A stretch of DNA of 6,551 bases from Actinomycetota bacterium (GTDB lineage Bacteria; Actinomycetota; Acidimicrobiia; Acidimicrobiales; Ilumatobacteraceae). The notes beneath the pieces are model-generated. The model saw only the letters and a list, made by a program, of their open reading frames with translations. It did not search any database and was not told the origin of the DNA. The stretch covers positions 1 through 6,551 of the forward strand of contig RGGX01000071.1 in assembly GCA_010024485.1 (NCBI GenBank), in the 5' to 3' direction. The position numbers and the translations under genes are program-made. Positions 1 through 5,854 of the stretch are shown here, in pieces; position 1 is the stretch's first letter, and each line of letters begins with the position of its first letter.

Positions 1-8
1 TCCATGGC

Positions 9-35
9 CGCGCTCGGCTGAGCCGGACCCGCGCG
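9..35 (-). terminator. Possible hairpin downstream of the VOC gene
   Basis: CGCGC at 9-13 can pair with GCGCG at 31-35. Inside it, CGGC at 15-18 pairs with GCCG at 22-25 around a 3-nt TGA loop. The hairpin lies just past the stop codon of the minus-strand VOC gene, where a terminator would be expected. There is no T-tract on either strand, so it is not a classical intrinsic terminator. In DNA this GC-rich the pairing could be chance. The structure is visible; its role is inference. Confidence 0.25.
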
Positions 36-36
36 A

Positions 37-468
37 TCAGCGGGCGAAGACCTGGTTGTCGTCGGCGAAGGCCTTGAACTCGAGGGCGTTCCCCGCGGGG
101 TCGAGGAGGAACATCGTCCACTGCTCACCGGGTTGGCCCTCGAAGCGGAGATAGGGCTCGATCACGAACTCCGTCGAGTTCGATCGCAGGCGTTCCGCGA
201 GTCGGTGAAAGGTCTCGACATCGAGCAGGACCCCGAAGTGCGGGACGGGGACATCGTGACCGTCGACCGGATTCGCCACCCGCACCCCCGCCCCGTCATC
301 AAGATGCGTCACGACCTGATGTCCGAAGAGGTCCCAGTCGATCCAGGTCGTGTCGCTGCGGCCCATCGGGCATCCGAGCACGCCCCCGTAGAAGTCCGCG
401 GCCGCGGCCAGGTCATCGACCGGAACGGCGAGGTGGAAGCGGTGAACTGCGCCCACTGGCTCAGGCAT
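37..468 (-). CDS. VOC family (glyoxalase/bleomycin-resistance/dioxygenase fold) protein
   Basis: The product is 143 aa, a normal length for a single-chain VOC protein made of two beta-alpha-beta-beta-beta modules. Module one starts with FHLAVPVDDL (11-20) followed by DFYGGVLGC. Module two has PHFGVLL (76-82) and ends with LLDPAGNALEFK (121-132). By family comparison, His12, His77 and Glu130 are the likely metal ligands. VOC enzymes include isomerases, dioxygenases and resistance proteins, and nothing here fixes the substrate. The start is the ATG at 466-468, which gives the standard N-terminus. It overlaps the stop codon of the upstream S9 peptidase by 8 nt (ATGCCTGA on the minus strand). No Shine-Dalgarno precedes it, so translation probably depends on the ribosome finishing the peptidase gene. 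A longer in-frame extension to 567 exists but would lie inside the peptidase gene and reads as low-complexity Arg/Ser. The fold is secure; the function is unknown. Confidence 0.9.
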   Translation of the reverse strand: MPEPVGAVHRFHLAVPVDDLAAAADFYGGVLGCPMGRSDTTWIDWDLFGHQVVTHLDDGAGVRVANPVDGHDVPVPHFGVLLDVETFHRLAERLRSNSTEFVIEPYLRFEGQPGEQWTMFLLDPAGNALEFKAFADDNQVFAR

Positions 469-2536
469 CGACCGGGGCCAGACGCTCGGTGAACCACTCG
501 AGGATGATCTCGAAGCGCCGACGGCGATGGAACGGCGACCCCGAACGCGAGAGCTCGTGGTCCTCACCGGGGAAACGCCAGAACTCGACGGGCTTGCCGA
601 GCCAGCGGAGGGTGATGAACAGCTCCTCGGCCTGACTCACCGGACACCGGATGTCGTCCTCGCTGTGGATGATCAGCATCGGGATGTCGATCTCGGAGGC
701 GAAGCGGACCGGCGACATGCGCAGGTACTCCTCGGGGTCGGTGACCGGGTCGACACCGTGCTCGACCCGGAACATCGTTCCGATGTCGCTCGACCACTCC
801 TCGGTGAGCAGGTTGTTCACGGCGCGTTCCGAGCACACTGCCCGCAGACGACCCTCGTGATGGGAGGCGAGCAACGTCGCCATGTAGCCGCCGTAGCTCC
901 CACCCTGCATACCGACCCGCTCCCGGTCACAGGCCGGGAAGCGCTCCAGGGCGGTGTCGATGACCGAGAGCACATCCTCGAGATCGGCGACACCCCAGCC
1001 GGTGCCCGGCGCGACGGGATGTTTCGGCCCGAGGATTGCCTGCCCCCAGGCCTGCTCTCGACCCGAGCCGCCACGCGGGTTCGACATGATGACGACGAAT
1101 CCCGCCGCTGCCTGAGCCTGCGCCTCATCGAAGAACGTCTCTCCGTACTGGGTGTGCGGGCCACCATGGACGTTGACGATCACCGGCAGGGGAGAGGAAC
1201 CGTCCATCGGATCAACCCCGGGCGGGCACATGATCCAGGCGTCGATCTCCCCGTCGGTGCCCGGTGTCGGGTGAGGACACGGAGCGCTGAAGCGGGTCCA
1301 CCCCATCGGGGAGAACCGCTCGACGAGCGCGGCGGCCGGATCGAGGAGTTCGCGCATGGTTCCGTCGGTCTCGACTCTGAGCACCCGTCCGGGGCGGTCG
1401 ACCTCGGTGATCACCGCGACGGTGACGTCGCCGCGACGGTCCCAAGAGGTGATGCACCGGGGGCCCGAGGTGATCGGCGTGGGGTCTGAGGCGCCTGTCG
1501 CGTCGAGGGAGAAGAGATGGGAGGTGCCGCGGTCCTCGGCGCTCGCCAACACCGTCGACCCGTCGACCCACACCGGTCGAACGGTCCCCGAGGTCAGGAC
1601 GAAGGTCCGGTCGAGGCTCTCGGAGATCCATCGCCGGCTGCCCGAGGCGAGGTCGACCACCCCGACCCGCACGTTCTGCGGGTAGGTCAGCGGGTCCTCG
1701 TTGCCGAGGAAGGCGACGAGGGTGCCGTCGGGCGACACCGAGGGGAACCAGCAGTCGAGACCTCCGTCGGTCAGCGCCTCGGCGACGGGGGCGCCGCCCG
1801 CGGTCGGGAGGGAGATCCGGTACAGGTCGGTGGCGAGATCGGTGTCCCATCCCGCGTGGCGGGCCGCGGCGACGATGACGGCGGAGGAGTCGGGGGTCCA
1901 GCAGAAGTCGCTGTGATCAGGTGAGGCGCCCTCGGGCAGTTCCGACTCCGGCGTGAGGTCGATCACCGATCCGGTGCCGTCGGCTGCCACCGCGAACACA
2001 TGGTTGGGTCGGTCGTAGACCCATCCCTCCCCGTTGAGGCGCGTGTAGTACGTCTCGATTCGGCGGGGCTCCCGATCGGCATCCTTGTCATGGGTGTACC
2101 GCTCATGCGGCACGCGGGCGGCGAAGGCGATCATCCGGCCGTCGGGTGACCAGGCCGGCGACGAGAGCGAGTCGGGTCGTTCGACGAGACGGCGCACCTC
2201 GCCGGGGCCCTCCACCGGGATGATGTGGAGGCTCGCCCGGCGGTCGGTCGGGTCGCCACCGCGTCGCGAGACGAAGGCGAGGTGTCGACCATCGGGAGAC
2301 CACGTGGGGGAGGTCTCACCCGGATCACCGGAGGTCAGTGGTCGGGGTGTGCCCGAACCGTCGGTGTCGGCGAGCCAGATCTGACGTCGATAGGTGTTGG
2401 CCTCGAGATCGACGCGCGAGGTGGTGAACGCCACCTTCGAGCCGTCGGGGGAGACAGCGACCTCGCCGGTGGACACCTGCCCGTCGAGGAGTCGGGACAC
2501 GAGATCGGTGAACGCGGAGTTCGAGGGAGCGGCCAT
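461..2536 (-). CDS. S9 family serine peptidase (acylaminoacyl-peptidase / dipeptidyl aminopeptidase type)
   Basis: The product is 691 aa, typical for S9C-type oligopeptidases. An N-terminal beta-propeller covers about residues 20-400 and carries repeated SPDG blade motifs near 29-32, 80-83, 130-133 and 268-271. A C-terminal alpha/beta-hydrolase domain covers about 420-685. The catalytic triad reads as Ser547 in GGSYGG (545-550), Asp628 in HSEDDIRCP and His660 in GEDHE. HGGP (457-460) fits the oxyanion-hole region. Such enzymes cleave short peptides or N-acylated peptides, with the propeller limiting substrate size. No signal peptide or membrane segment is seen, so it is probably cytoplasmic. 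The chosen start is the ATG at 2534-2536, which has a TAGCGT -10 box 8 nt upstream. A longer frame reaches 2806 but would run antisense through the DUF3237 gene. It is the first gene of a pair with the VOC gene. The exact peptide specificity cannot be told from sequence. Confidence 0.95.
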   Translation of the reverse strand: MAAPSNSAFTDLVSRLLDGQVSTGEVAVSPDGSKVAFTTSRVDLEANTYRRQIWLADTDGSGTPRPLTSGDPGETSPTWSPDGRHLAFVSRRGGDPTDRRASLHIIPVEGPGEVRRLVERPDSLSSPAWSPDGRMIAFAARVPHERYTHDKDADREPRRIETYYTRLNGEGWVYDRPNHVFAVAADGTGSVIDLTPESELPEGASPDHSDFCWTPDSSAVIVAAARHAGWDTDLATDLYRISLPTAGGAPVAEALTDGGLDCWFPSVSPDGTLVAFLGNEDPLTYPQNVRVGVVDLASGSRRWISESLDRTFVLTSGTVRPVWVDGSTVLASAEDRGTSHLFSLDATGASDPTPITSGPRCITSWDRRGDVTVAVITEVDRPGRVLRVETDGTMRELLDPAAALVERFSPMGWTRFSAPCPHPTPGTDGEIDAWIMCPPGVDPMDGSSPLPVIVNVHGGPHTQYGETFFDEAQAQAAAGFVVIMSNPRGGSGREQAWGQAILGPKHPVAPGTGWGVADLEDVLSVIDTALERFPACDRERVGMQGGSYGGYMATLLASHHEGRLRAVCSERAVNNLLTEEWSSDIGTMFRVEHGVDPVTDPEEYLRMSPVRFASEIDIPMLIIHSEDDIRCPVSQAEELFITLRWLGKPVEFWRFPGEDHELSRSGSPFHRRRRFEIILEWFTERLAPVDA

Positions 2537-2544
2537 GGCGCGGG

Positions 2545-2550
2545 ACGCTA
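2545..2550 (-). promoter_or_regulatory. -10 box for the S9 peptidase gene, probably leaderless
   Basis: The minus strand reads TAGCGT, matching the actinobacterial TANNNT -10 pattern, with 8 nt (2537-2544) before the ATG. That places the expected transcription start at or within a few bases of the start codon. No Shine-Dalgarno is present. No convincing -35 hexamer is seen. The identical hexamer at the identical distance precedes the M14 gene. Confidence 0.55.
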
Positions 2551-2608
2551 CCGGTGGGGACGCGTCGCGGTCGGATCGACCGGGTCGGACCGCTCGTCGC
2601 GGGACGGC

Positions 2609-2614
2609 TACGGT
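2609..2614 (+). promoter_or_regulatory. -10 box for the DUF3237 gene, probably leaderless
   Basis: TACGGT lies 7 nt before the ATG at 2622 and fits TANNNT. TCGGAC at 2585-2590, 18 nt upstream, is a weak -35 candidate. There is no Shine-Dalgarno. This promoter shares the 85-bp region 2537-2621 with the opposed S9 promoter, and the two -10 boxes point away from each other. Confidence 0.5.
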
Positions 2615-2621
2615 GCCCGCC

Positions 2622-3023
2622 ATGGCACTCGAACTCGTTCCGCTCTGCACCGCGACCATCTCTCTGGCGAAGCCGATCGTCGTCTCGCCCACCCTCACGA
2701 TCGGGGAGCTCACCTCGGTCGAGTACGAGGGCGAGCGGATCCGGGCCTCCATGAAGGGCCAGGCTGCGGCCGACTGGATCCGCATCGGAGCGGACGGGGT
2801 CGGCACCCTCGATGTGAAGCTCGCCGTCGAGACCGACGACGGCGCGACCGTCTACGCGGAGTACTCGGGTCGCATGCACTTCGACACCATGACGATCTAC
2901 GCGGCGCCGCTGTTCCACACCGGCGACGAGCGCTACGCCTGGCTCAACCGCGTCCAGGGCGTCGCCAAGGGGTCATTCCCCGAGCGGGGCAAGCTCGTCT
3001 ACGAGATCTACGAACTGGTCTGA
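2622..3023 (+). CDS. DUF3237 (UPF0311) family protein
   Basis: The product is 133 aa, slightly short for a family usually near 150 aa. It has alternating short beta strands, expected to form a small barrel-like fold. Features that recall DUF3237 are GQAAADW (46-52), an acidic-Gly turn ETDDG (70-74), and the C-terminal block APLFHTGDERYAWLNR (95-110) followed by a Val-Ala-Lys-Gly strand and the VYEIYEL end. No signal peptide or membrane segment is visible. The biochemical role of this family is not established to my knowledge, so no function is assigned. The ATG at 2622 is favoured because a TACGGT -10 box lies 7 nt upstream. The gene stands alone on the plus strand, diverges from the S9 peptidase gene, and its last 16 bp overlap the 3' end of the TRIC gene on the other strand. 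Family assignment is by recalled motif pattern and is fairly but not fully secure. Confidence 0.85.
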   Translation: MALELVPLCTATISLAKPIVVSPTLTIGELTSVEYEGERIRASMKGQAAADWIRIGADGVGTLDVKLAVETDDGATVYAEYSGRMHFDTMTIYAAPLFHTGDERYAWLNRVQGVAKGSFPERGKLVYEIYELV

Positions 3024-3655
3024 CCGACGCGCGCTGGGGACGGCGCCCGCCAGCCGAGTCGGAGCGCGACGAGTCGCAGGGTGATCACCATCGCCGCCGT
3101 CGCCAATGCGGCCGCCGCGCTGCTCGACCCGGTCCCGTGCAAGGTGACGGTCACCGTGGATCCGATCGCGGCCGGCACCGCGTAGAGGGTCGAGTCGACG
3201 CGGAAGATCTGTGGGGCGTCACCGGAGAGCGTGTCGCGCAGTACACCGCCCCCGGTGGCGGTCACCACGCCGACGAGCACCGAGGCGAGGGCGCCGAGAC
3301 CGGCGTCAGCCGACACGGAGGCCCCGGCGACGCAGAACAGGCCGAGACCGAGGGCGTCGAAGACGAGCATTGCCCGGTGCCACCGAGCGAGAGGGCGATG
3401 CGCCGCCGCGGACACCACCGCGGCCGCCAGGGCGGTCGGCAACAGCCAGGGGTCGCTGAAGGCCGCCGGGGTTCCGTCGGCGATCACGAGGTCGCGAACG
3501 AAGCCGCCACCGAGGGCGGTGACCGTCCCGAGGGCGAGCACGCCGATCAGATCGAAGTCCTTCCGGACCGCGAGGAGCGAACCCGAGGCGGCGAAGGCGA
3601 TGATCCCGGCGAATTCGAGGAGCGTCACCACGGACTGGTCGAGACCTCCCGTCAC
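3008..3655 (-). CDS. Trimeric intracellular cation channel (TRIC) family membrane protein
   Basis: The product is 215 aa, usual for bacterial TRIC proteins (formerly UPF0126, YadS/YicG-like). It contains two tandem repeats of the same unit. Repeat one carries FAASGSLLAVRKDFDLIG (21-38) and TALGGGFVRDL (46-56). Repeat two carries TATGGGVLRDTLSGDAPQIF (132-151). About seven hydrophobic segments are visible, roughly 10-30, 36-57, 69-86, 95-115, 119-135, 156-173 and 178-200. Family members form trimeric K+/cation channels, although some relatives have been named glycine transporters, so the substrate is not certain. The GTG start at 3653-3655 overlaps the M14 stop codon as GTGA, and no strong Shine-Dalgarno is present. 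Translation is therefore probably coupled to the peptidase gene. The gene ends with TAG at 3008-3010, inside the 3' end of the convergent DUF3237 gene. Confidence 0.93.
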   Translation of the reverse strand: MTGGLDQSVVTLLEFAGIIAFAASGSLLAVRKDFDLIGVLALGTVTALGGGFVRDLVIADGTPAAFSDPWLLPTALAAAVVSAAAHRPLARWHRAMLVFDALGLGLFCVAGASVSADAGLGALASVLVGVVTATGGGVLRDTLSGDAPQIFRVDSTLYAVPAAIGSTVTVTLHGTGSSSAAAALATAAMVITLRLVALRLGWRAPSPARVGQTSS

Positions 3656-5340
3656 CGGTCGAGTCCGATCTCCGCGGTGATCCGTCCGGCGCGCTGATGC
3701 GAGACCTCGATCGTCAGCGTCTCACCCGCTGGGGCGCGCACCGTCCACTCGTGCAGCAACCGGTCGGGGGTGCCATCGGAGGGTGGGCGACCACCGAGGT
3801 TCATCGCCGCCCGGCCGGCGAGTTGCCCGAGACGCGCCGTCGATGGCCCACCGACGGTGGTCGCCGGCGAGCCCGAGGCGGTGGTGATCGAGGCGCGAAT
3901 GGGCAGCACCAGGCGCTCCTTGCGGGCATGGCCGCTGATGTCGGTCGGGAGCCACCCGGTGTTGGCGACGCCGAGACGCACTCTCCAGTTGTCGTCCCCG
4001 AGGCTCTCGGCCTCGAGAAGCCCGATGACGAGACGAGGTGAGGCGAGGGCCTGGTGAATGGCGAAATCGGCATGCGGGCGCACCTCGGCTGCCAGCATCG
4101 ACGGCGGGGCGTTCGTCCACAGTGCGAAGTCGTCCGCGCCGCCGATCTCGACCGGGCCGAGCTGCGGGTGCTCGAAGGCCGTCCAACCGACGTAGCCGCC
4201 GGGGGCGTGCTCATCGGACCAGCGGGCGACGGCGAGCTCCTGCTCGACGGTCGGACCCTCGAACCAGAAGTGGGTGCTCGCGCGCTCCCCGGTGGCGTGG
4301 TGGATCACATCCCAGAACTCCGTGGTCCACGAGAAGAGACCGAGGTGGTCATAGGCCCAGTCATCAGCAGCACCGCTCATGAGATGACGTCGGTCCCAGG
4401 TGAAGTCCTCGTAGACCGAGTGGCAGCGGTAGCCAGTGAGTTCGGTTCCACGCTCGGCGAGTCGCTTCCACACCCAGAGGTCGGCGGCCGGCAGGTCACC
4501 ATCGGGTCGCGTGCTGCTCGGGCGGAGCAGAACTCCGCCGCTGGTGTGGAAGGCGTTGTAGCCGCAGATGTTCGGGCGCTCGCGAACCGCGCGGACCAAC
4601 GCGTCGATCTCGGGTTCGGACAGCGGATGGTCGCCGGAGCCGAGCACCGAGGTCGACCATCCGGCCGGGAAGTTCCGGTTCAGGTCAAGCCCGGCCGGAT
4701 CCCTCGGAGTGTCGATGGTGAACCCGTCGTGGTCCTCCACGACACCTTCGCTGAGCAACCGGTAGCGCTGGCGCCCCTCGACGTGGCCGTCGGCGGGCAC
4801 CGGCACCATCACGCGGGAATCCTCGGGATGCTCGACCCAGGCCCCGTCGGGATCGGCGATCCGCATCGTGCGGATCACACCGTCTCCGTCGACGTCGCTC
4901 GGGATGAGTCCGGGCCACCGATGCCCGTCGGTCCACGGCCACGGGCGCACGCTCGAACGATGGAACACAGGGGAGTCGGCGAGCGCGTCCTCCACACCGT
5001 CGGGGTTCACCCGGGGCGCGATGTAGAAGGTGCGGGTGCGCAAGGCCTCATCGACCACGGGGTCGGCACCGTGCCCGGTCAGGAGCCGGTCGATGAGCGC
5101 CAGCGCGGCCACCCCTCCGGTCACCTCGACCGCGTGGATGTTGGCATCCACCCAGTGAGCGGGTTTGTCCTCAGCGGCCCCGGTCGATGGATCGGTCAGG
5201 GTGGCGAGCCAGAGATCCCGGCCGAGATGGGAACGCCCGTAGGTCTCGAGGCGCATGACGCCGCCCGAGGCCGCCTCGCGCGCCCGCAGCCACTCGACCA
5301 TGTCGTCGTACCGAAGGAAGCGATCGAAGGCGTAGTCCAC
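3652..5340 (-). CDS. M14 family zinc carboxypeptidase
   Basis: The product is 562 aa from the GTG start at 5338-5340. The peptidase M14 domain fills about residues 1-370. Zinc ligands are His69 and Glu72 in NIHAVE, and His265 in AFHTSGG. The catalytic base is Glu341 in TTEFWD. Asn221 and Arg222 in DLNRNFP match the carboxypeptidase substrate-binding pair, and RVNPDG (110-115) is also typical. An inserted stretch carries DVDGDG (149-154), which resembles a calcium-binding acidic loop. About 120 C-terminal residues (440-562) look beta-rich and may form an accessory domain. No signal peptide is visible, unlike many secreted M14 enzymes, so it is probably cytoplasmic. The GTG start is preferred because TAGCGT sits 8 nt upstream and the added residues of the longer frame, up to 5400, would run into the divergent gene. 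The preferred peptide is unknown. It is first in a pair with the TRIC gene. Confidence 0.93.
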   Translation of the reverse strand: MDYAFDRFLRYDDMVEWLRAREAASGGVMRLETYGRSHLGRDLWLATLTDPSTGAAEDKPAHWVDANIHAVEVTGGVAALALIDRLLTGHGADPVVDEALRTRTFYIAPRVNPDGVEDALADSPVFHRSSVRPWPWTDGHRWPGLIPSDVDGDGVIRTMRIADPDGAWVEHPEDSRVMVPVPADGHVEGRQRYRLLSEGVVEDHDGFTIDTPRDPAGLDLNRNFPAGWSTSVLGSGDHPLSEPEIDALVRAVRERPNICGYNAFHTSGGVLLRPSSTRPDGDLPAADLWVWKRLAERGTELTGYRCHSVYEDFTWDRRHLMSGAADDWAYDHLGLFSWTTEFWDVIHHATGERASTHFWFEGPTVEQELAVARWSDEHAPGGYVGWTAFEHPQLGPVEIGGADDFALWTNAPPSMLAAEVRPHADFAIHQALASPRLVIGLLEAESLGDDNWRVRLGVANTGWLPTDISGHARKERLVLPIRASITTASGSPATTVGGPSTARLGQLAGRAAMNLGGRPPSDGTPDRLLHEWTVRAPAGETLTIEVSHQRAGRITAEIGLDR

Positions 5341-5348
5341 GTCGGCGA

Positions 5349-5354
5349 ACGCTA
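5349..5354 (-). promoter_or_regulatory. -10 box for the M14 peptidase gene, probably leaderless
   Basis: The minus strand reads TAGCGT with 8 nt (5341-5348) before the GTG start. This is the same hexamer and spacing as at the S9 peptidase gene. No Shine-Dalgarno and no clear -35 element are visible. The box decides the start: it falls inside the longer GTG-initiated frame from 5400, which argues against that frame being used. Confidence 0.5.
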
Positions 5355-5377
5355 CTGGCCGCCTGGGTGGGCTCTGG

Positions 5378-5383
5378 CATGCT
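5378..5383 (+). promoter_or_regulatory. Weak -10 box for the SnoaL-like gene
   Basis: CATGCT lies 6 nt before the ATG at 5390. It matches TANNNT except for the first base. A GAGG sits only 1 nt from the ATG, too close for a Shine-Dalgarno, so a leaderless start is the better reading. The box is 23 bp from the opposed M14 -10 box, so the two promoters must interleave. Confidence 0.35.
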
Positions 5384-5389
5384 CGAGGG

Positions 5390-5800
5390 ATGAACACCAC
5401 CGAGAGCAGTCGCCGCCGCCTGTTCGACTACTTCGACTCGTGCAACAGCGGCACCGCCGAGGAGATCGCCGCCCACTTCACCCCGGACGCGGTCGTGTAC
5501 GACGCCAACGCCCGCCCGGCCCGCGGCGTGGCGGTGATCGGGCCGATGTGGGTCAAAGTCCGGGAGCGCTGGGGCGGCGCACGCTGGACGGTGGTCTCGG
5601 TGGTGGCCGAGGAGGCCCGGGCGGCTGTCGAGTGGACGATGACCGGCACCGACCCTGCCACCGGGCGTCAGTTCACGTTTCGAGGGAGCGACCACTACGA
5701 GTTCGCCGACGGTCTGATCAGCGAGATCCGCCAGTGGTGGACCTTTGATCGCGACCGTCTCGACACCGGTCTCATCGATCATCCCGACCTCTCTCCCTGA
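5390..5800 (+). CDS. SnoaL-like / nuclear transport factor 2 (NTF2) fold protein
   Basis: The product is 136 aa, the normal size for a single-domain SnoaL-like protein. An N-terminal helix pair RRRLFDYFDSCNSGTAEEIA (8-27) is followed by HFTPDAVVYDANARPARG (29-46), a layout typical of SnoaL-like proteins. A curved beta sheet follows: WTVVSVVAEEARAAVEWTMTG (66-86, two adjacent strands), then FTFRGSDHYEFADGLISEIR (95-114) and the end QWWTFD (115-120). The fold serves cyclases, isomerases, dehydratases and many uncharacterised proteins, and I cannot name a substrate or active-site residues. No signal peptide is seen. The gene is divergent from the M14 peptidase gene across 49 bp and lies 54 bp before the aminotransferase on the same strand. 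It could be co-transcribed with that gene, although the latter seems to have its own -10 box. Confidence 0.88.
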   Translation: MNTTESSRRRLFDYFDSCNSGTAEEIAAHFTPDAVVYDANARPARGVAVIGPMWVKVRERWGGARWTVVSVVAEEARAAVEWTMTGTDPATGRQFTFRGSDHYEFADGLISEIRQWWTFDRDRLDTGLIDHPDLSP

Positions 5801-5832
5801 CCGGTTCCCTGTTCCTTCTGAGACACCGGTCA
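5798..5832. repeat. 8-bp perfect inverted repeat between the SnoaL-like gene and the aminotransferase
   Basis: TGACCGGT at 5798-5805 is the exact reverse complement of ACCGGTCA at 5825-5832, separated by 19 nt. The left arm begins with the TGA stop codon of the SnoaL-like gene. The right arm ends 7 nt before the aminotransferase -10 box. It could be an operator, or a weak terminator hairpin, though no T-tract follows. Each arm contains the palindrome ACCGGT, which also occurs at 5765-5770. Confidence 0.4.
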
Positions 5833-5839
5833 CAGTTGC

Positions 5840-5845
5840 TACGGT
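5840..5845 (+). promoter_or_regulatory. -10 box for the aminotransferase gene, probably leaderless
   Basis: TACGGT is identical to the box before the DUF3237 gene and lies 9 nt before the ATG at 5855. There is no Shine-Dalgarno and only a very weak -35 candidate. Transcription would start within about three bases of the start codon. Confidence 0.5.
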
Positions 5846-5854
5846 CTGGCCGCT

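Noticed and set aside
1..21. Possible tail of a plus-strand gene ending in TGA at 19-21
   Set aside because: Only six codons are visible and no family signal can be read, so it cannot be told from chance.
527..1489. 320-codon open frame on the plus strand
   Set aside because: It is antisense to the S9 hydrolase domain, which carries an intact Ser-Asp-His triad.
2537..2806. 90-codon N-terminal extension of the S9 peptidase
   Set aside because: It would cover the divergent promoter and run antisense into the DUF3237 gene. It looks neither like a signal peptide nor a propeller blade, and the ATG at 2536 has a -10 box at a leaderless distance.
2225..3697. 490-codon open frame on the plus strand
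   Set aside because: It crosses parts of three well-supported genes in the wrong frame or strand and is Arg/Gly-rich with no domain, as expected of a GC-driven shadow.
4054..5748. 564-codon open frame on the plus strand
   Set aside because: It runs antisense to the M14 gene, whose frame has full catalytic motifs, and then out of frame through the SnoaL-like gene. The translation has no recognisable domain. Long antisense frames are expected in GC-rich DNA.
5762..5831. 10-bp direct repeat GACACCGGTC at 5762-5771 and 5822-5831
   Set aside because: The first copy lies in coding sequence (Asp-Thr-Gly). In this base composition a single 10-bp repeat is weak evidence, and the second copy is better explained as part of the inverted repeat.
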